47,288 nt of DNA from an uncultured Burkholderiales bacterium (GTDB taxonomy: Bacteria > Pseudomonadota > Gammaproteobacteria > Burkholderiales > Burkholderiaceae_C), in NCBI GenBank assembly GCA_903850735.1, contig CAINMN010000240.1, positions 1 to 47,288 on the forward strand. Reading direction: 5' to 3'. The notes beneath the pieces were generated by a model that saw only the letters and a program-made list of their open reading frames with translations, searched no databases and was not told the origin of the DNA. This document shows, one piece after another, positions 44,924 through 47,288 of the stretch; within the stretch, counting starts at the first letter, position 1, and every line of letters starts with the position of its first letter. Both the position numbers and the translations under genes were made by a program.

Positions 44924-45215
44924 CTTCGCCACCTTCCACAATCACATTCTCGACAATGCCACCACCGTTGCGTCGGTGCGAGGCGGCTTGGGTATAGGCT
45001 GGCGATTGAAAGCACTGGATAGCCGCTTCCATGGTGGGGAACTCCAGCACCACAAAGCGGTGAAAGGTTTCGGGCCCTTCCATGATCTGGTAGCGACCTC
45101 CGCGCGCCAGGACCTTGGCGCCGTATTGGGCGATGATGCCGGGCACTTGGTCGGTGTAGCGCTTGTAAGCCACGGGGTCGTTCACGATGCAACGGGAAAT
45201 CCAGTAAGCAGGCAT
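44913..45215 (-). CDS. DUF1330 family small protein (second copy type)
   Basis: The 100-residue protein begins MPAYWISRCIVNDPVAYKRY and shows GAKVLARGGRYQIMEG and RFVVLEFPTMEAAIQCFQSPAYTQA, the DUF1330 pattern. It is related to, but clearly diverged from, the protein at 23062-23355. Its function is unestablished. ATG 45215 has AAGGA upstream; the frame is open 32 codons further but without family-like residues. It is the last gene of the unit DUF3237-aldolase-DUF1330 and overlaps the convergent dehydrogenase by 11 bases. Confidence 0.85.
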   Translation of the reverse strand: MPAYWISRCIVNDPVAYKRYTDQVPGIIAQYGAKVLARGGRYQIMEGPETFHRFVVLEFPTMEAAIQCFQSPAYTQAASHRRNGGGIVENVIVEGGEATL

Positions 45216-45237
45216 GTTGGCATCCTTCAGAATTGTT

Positions 45238-46353
45238 TCAAAGCAGTGCACCGCGCGCACTGATGGGCCAAATGGCCTCCACATGGCCGTTGCGGACGCA
45301 GACCAATTCATCGTACAAATTCACTGTGGGATCACAATGGCCTGGCACCAAGAGCAAAGCATCGCCAAGCTGCAGCTTGGTTGAGGGTGAGACCTGCAAA
45401 ACGCCGTGCTCATCCGATGCCTTGAGGAACTTCAAATCGGGACGTTGCCACACCACAGGCATGCCACTGTCCACGCTCGAGGCTTTCAAGCCCGCATCGA
45501 CAATGGCGCGATCCGCCGTCGGTTGGCTCATGACCGTGGTGCGCACAAACAGCGCGTGCTCAAACATCAGGTCATCAGGTCCCGGATGGTTGTCTCGATA
45601 GTCGCGGTCCATGAACACATAGGAGCCCGCTTGAACTTCATTGAAAACACCCGAATCCCGTTCATGGAGAAAGGTGCCGGTCCCTGCCCCGGTGATTCGC
45701 TCGCAAGGAATCCCTTCTGCAAGAAGGGCGTCACGCATCTCTTGCGCCGTGCGCGTGGCTTGCGCAATGGCTTGTAGACGCTCTTCTGGCAAACGCATGT
45801 GTTGCGCACCGCCGTGGTAACAATGCAGGCCTGCAAATCGCAAGGGTGGGCTGGACACAATCTCGCGCGCCAGTTTCAATGTGTCCTCACCGGGAGATGC
45901 GCCACAGCGGTTGGCACCAACATTGACCTCCACATACACATCCAGAGCCACTTGGGCCTTTTGCGACTGTTCTCGCAAAAGCGTCACCTGCTGCGGGTGA
46001 TCGACTAACACGCCGATGCGGGCACGCTGAGCCAGCGCCAGAAGCTTGGCCACTTTGGAGGGGGACACCACCTGGTTGGTCACCAAAACGTCTTGGATGC
46101 CGGCCTCGACAAAAACAGCGGCTTCACTGACTTTTTGACAACAGATGCCCACAGCACCCAGGGCGATCTGCCGTTTGGCGATTTCAGGGCATTTGTGGCT
46201 CTTGGCATGGGCGCGTAGGCGGACACCCTTTTCGCTCAGGGCGTCTGCCATGCGCTTGAGGTTTCGCTCGAACGCATCCAGGTCGAGAATCAAGGCTGGC
46301 GTATCGATGGACTCGACAGCATCTCCAATTTGGGCGGCATGCCATGGGCTCAT
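45238..46353 (-). CDS. D-threonine/3-hydroxyaspartate aldolase-like PLP enzyme (DSD1 family)
   Basis: The 371-residue enzyme is a fold-type III PLP protein. The PLP Lys is probably Lys51 in RAHAKSHKCPEIA. GICCQKVSEAAVF and DVLVTNQVV follow, with GAGTGTFLHERDSGVFNEVQAGSYVFMD in the middle. The metal-binding HCDPT is in LVPGHCDPTVNLYD. The tail VEAIWPISARG closely resembles that of 3-hydroxyaspartate aldolases (BhcC type) as I remember them. Such enzymes split beta-hydroxy-D-amino acids or 3-hydroxyaspartate into glycine and an aldehyde or glyoxylate; D-serine dehydratase is the other option. A TRAP transporter and a hydroxyacid dehydrogenase lie next door on the other strand. Confidence 0.87.
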   Translation of the reverse strand: MSPWHAAQIGDAVESIDTPALILDLDAFERNLKRMADALSEKGVRLRAHAKSHKCPEIAKRQIALGAVGICCQKVSEAAVFVEAGIQDVLVTNQVVSPSKVAKLLALAQRARIGVLVDHPQQVTLLREQSQKAQVALDVYVEVNVGANRCGASPGEDTLKLAREIVSSPPLRFAGLHCYHGGAQHMRLPEERLQAIAQATRTAQEMRDALLAEGIPCERITGAGTGTFLHERDSGVFNEVQAGSYVFMDRDYRDNHPGPDDLMFEHALFVRTTVMSQPTADRAIVDAGLKASSVDSGMPVVWQRPDLKFLKASDEHGVLQVSPSTKLQLGDALLLVPGHCDPTVNLYDELVCVRNGHVEAIWPISARGALL

Positions 46354-46429
46354 GTGTCTACAGGCCGGGCCTGCTCCTCGTTGTTTTCAACATGGTATCT
46401 CAGACTTTCTGAATGCAGCAATTGGTCCT

Positions 46430-46897
46430 TCAAGCCACTTCAAAGAAGCGCATCACCACCTTGTCCGGGTGACGTGCGCCCGTGCCGATGAACAAACGCT
46501 CTGCGATCCAGGAAAGCGCGGGGCTGGCGGTTTCAAAACTGGGCGAGCATCGAAAATAGACGGTCGATGGGTCCACCGGTTCACCCCGAATGATTTTGGC
46601 CATGACTTCGGGTGAAGCCGTGCGCACGGCTCGGTTGGTGACAAAAATCATGTCGCCCGCATCGGTTTCGATCAAATAGCGTGCGTCCAGTTCGGCCATC
46701 GATGGACCCAGCAACAATTGAAAATCGGCACCGCCAGACAAGACGCGGCCACACCATCCCTGCGCTTCCACCGTGCCGCCTAAAATGGGGATCACCCGGC
46801 GCACACCGTGATGGGTTTTGCCCACTTCTTGGGGCTTGTCCACTTGAACCGACAAATCTGCAAAGAACTTCAACTCGGGTGTAGGCAAGGTGTGCAT
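46430..46897 (-). CDS. DUF3237 family protein
   Basis: The 155-residue protein matches the DUF3237 pattern: PELKFFADLSVQVDKPQEVG, RRVIPILGGTVEAQGWCGRVLSGGADFQLL, ARYLIETDAGDMIFVTNRAVR and FETASPALSWIAERLFIGTGARHPDKVVMRFFEV. No enzyme activity is established for this beta-barrel family, although it is often found in catabolic clusters. It heads the minus-strand unit followed by the aldolase (76-base gap). Its ATG overlaps the candidate ATG of the divergent hydrolase within the palindrome CATG at 46895-46898. Confidence 0.87.
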   Translation of the reverse strand: MHTLPTPELKFFADLSVQVDKPQEVGKTHHGVRRVIPILGGTVEAQGWCGRVLSGGADFQLLLGPSMAELDARYLIETDAGDMIFVTNRAVRTASPEVMAKIIRGEPVDPSTVYFRCSPSFETASPALSWIAERLFIGTGARHPDKVVMRFFEVA

Positions 46898-47288
46898 GGG
46901 GCTCAGTTTCCTTCAACAATTTGCGGATATTACCTTGTCATTGACACCCTCGCTCCCCTTGCTGTGTGTGCCTGGCCTGATGTGCAATGCCGCTGTTTGG
47001 GCGCCTGTTTTGTCTCAACTGGGTCTTCCCATGGACTGTCATGTGGCGGAGCAAGGCAATGCCCGAAGCTTGAGGGGATTGGCGCAACAACTGCTGGACC
47101 ACGCGCCAGACCACATGCTGCTTGCGGGCCACTCGATGGGCGCGCGCATTGTGTTGGAAGCGGTCAGGTTGGCACCCGAGCGCATTCACGGGGTCGCGCT
47201 GTTGGATACCGGCTTTTTGCCTCGTTCGCCCGGAGAGGCTGGAGCGCTTGAGGAGCGCAAGCGCATGGCATTGCTGGAGGTGGCTCAA
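46896..47288 (+). CDS. alpha/beta hydrolase (C-terminus beyond window)
   Basis: This frame reads to the right edge and gives 131 residues. It shows LPLLCVPGLMCNAAVWAPVLSQL (oxyanion region) and the nucleophile elbow LLAGHSMGARIVLEA, then RIHGVALLDTGF. That is the N-terminal half of an alpha/beta hydrolase; the acid and His lie outside the window. ATG 46896 is the most upstream start and overlaps the divergent DUF3237 ATG. TTG codons at 46935 and 46941, closer to the family core, are alternatives, so the start is uncertain. The substrate is unknown. Confidence 0.8.
   Translation, partial: MGLSFLQQFADITLSLTPSLPLLCVPGLMCNAAVWAPVLSQLGLPMDCHVAEQGNARSLRGLAQQLLDHAPDHMLLAGHSMGARIVLEAVRLAPERIHGVALLDTGFLPRSPGEAGALEERKRMALLEVAQ

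Noticed and set aside
46361-46373. Small palindrome CAGGC-CGG-GCCTG upstream of the aldolase gene
   Set aside because: Five-base arms with no T-run and no partner site; expected by chance in GC-rich DNA.
1-47288. tRNA, rRNA, CRISPR arrays, insertion sequences, prophage
   Set aside because: No cloverleaf-like or rRNA-like segment, no regularly spaced direct repeats, no transposase or integrase motif was seen. The non-coding gaps are all under 200 bases.

Overview
The window looks like chromosomal DNA of a betaproteobacterium of the order Burkholderiales, probably close to Comamonadaceae. This is inferred from gene content and GC-rich codon use, not from any marker RNA. Two tripartite-tricarboxylate (Bug/TctC) binding proteins without permeases, a Liv-type ABC transporter next to an acyl-CoA ligase, a fadB-fadA-fadE-like cluster, and the large single-chain PurL all fit that group. 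I see no rRNA, tRNA, transposase, phage gene, CRISPR array or recognisable regulator gene. Coding density is very high, with many 4-base ATGA start/stop overlaps and several convergent genes that overlap at their 3' ends.

Region 1 (1-9730, all minus strand) handles fatty or aromatic acyl-CoA. An acyl-CoA ligase is followed by livH-livM-livG-livF, a branched-chain-amino-acid-type ABC importer that lacks its own binding protein. Then comes a beta-oxidation operon: a fused enoyl-CoA hydratase/3-hydroxyacyl-CoA dehydrogenase, a thiolase, and an acyl-CoA dehydrogenase cut by the window edge. A perfect-arm palindrome lies in front of the beta-oxidation operon, and a terminator-like stem-loop separates the thiolase from the dehydrogenase.

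Region 2 (9856-23036) is housekeeping. selO-msrB-yciB-bolA-ppiC-rlhA form a tight plus-strand series covering redox protein modification and repair, the envelope and rRNA modification. purL is convergent to it with a one-base gap. map and glnD follow, diverging from purL, with a REP-like inverted-repeat element in the gap.

Region 3 (23062-30881) is mixed metabolism: a DUF1330 protein divergent from a benzoylformate-decarboxylase-like ThDP enzyme, a CoA-binding protein, O-acetylhomoserine sulfhydrylase, asparaginase, a Tat-type Bug binding protein, a quinone-oxidoreductase-like protein and an alpha/beta hydrolase.

Region 4 (30999-47288) is an accessory catabolic island. Its plus-strand unit encodes a LivK-like binding protein, an SDR, two overlapping acyl-CoA dehydrogenases, a Bug binding protein and a class III CoA-transferase. 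A minus-strand unit encodes a GMC oxidoreductase, two adjacent single-hotdog MaoC-type proteins of which only one has the catalytic motif, and a VOC protein. Between the minus-strand units sits a complete TRAP transporter (dctP-dctQ-dctM) followed by a D-2-hydroxyacid dehydrogenase. A last minus-strand unit encodes a DUF3237 protein, a D-threonine/3-hydroxyaspartate aldolase-like enzyme and a second DUF1330 protein. The paired dehydrogenases, paired hydratases, CoA-transferase and three families of solute-binding protein suggest uptake and CoA-dependent breakdown of one or more organic acids, perhaps bulky or branched. The substrate cannot be read from the sequence. This island is the best candidate here for an undescribed pathway.
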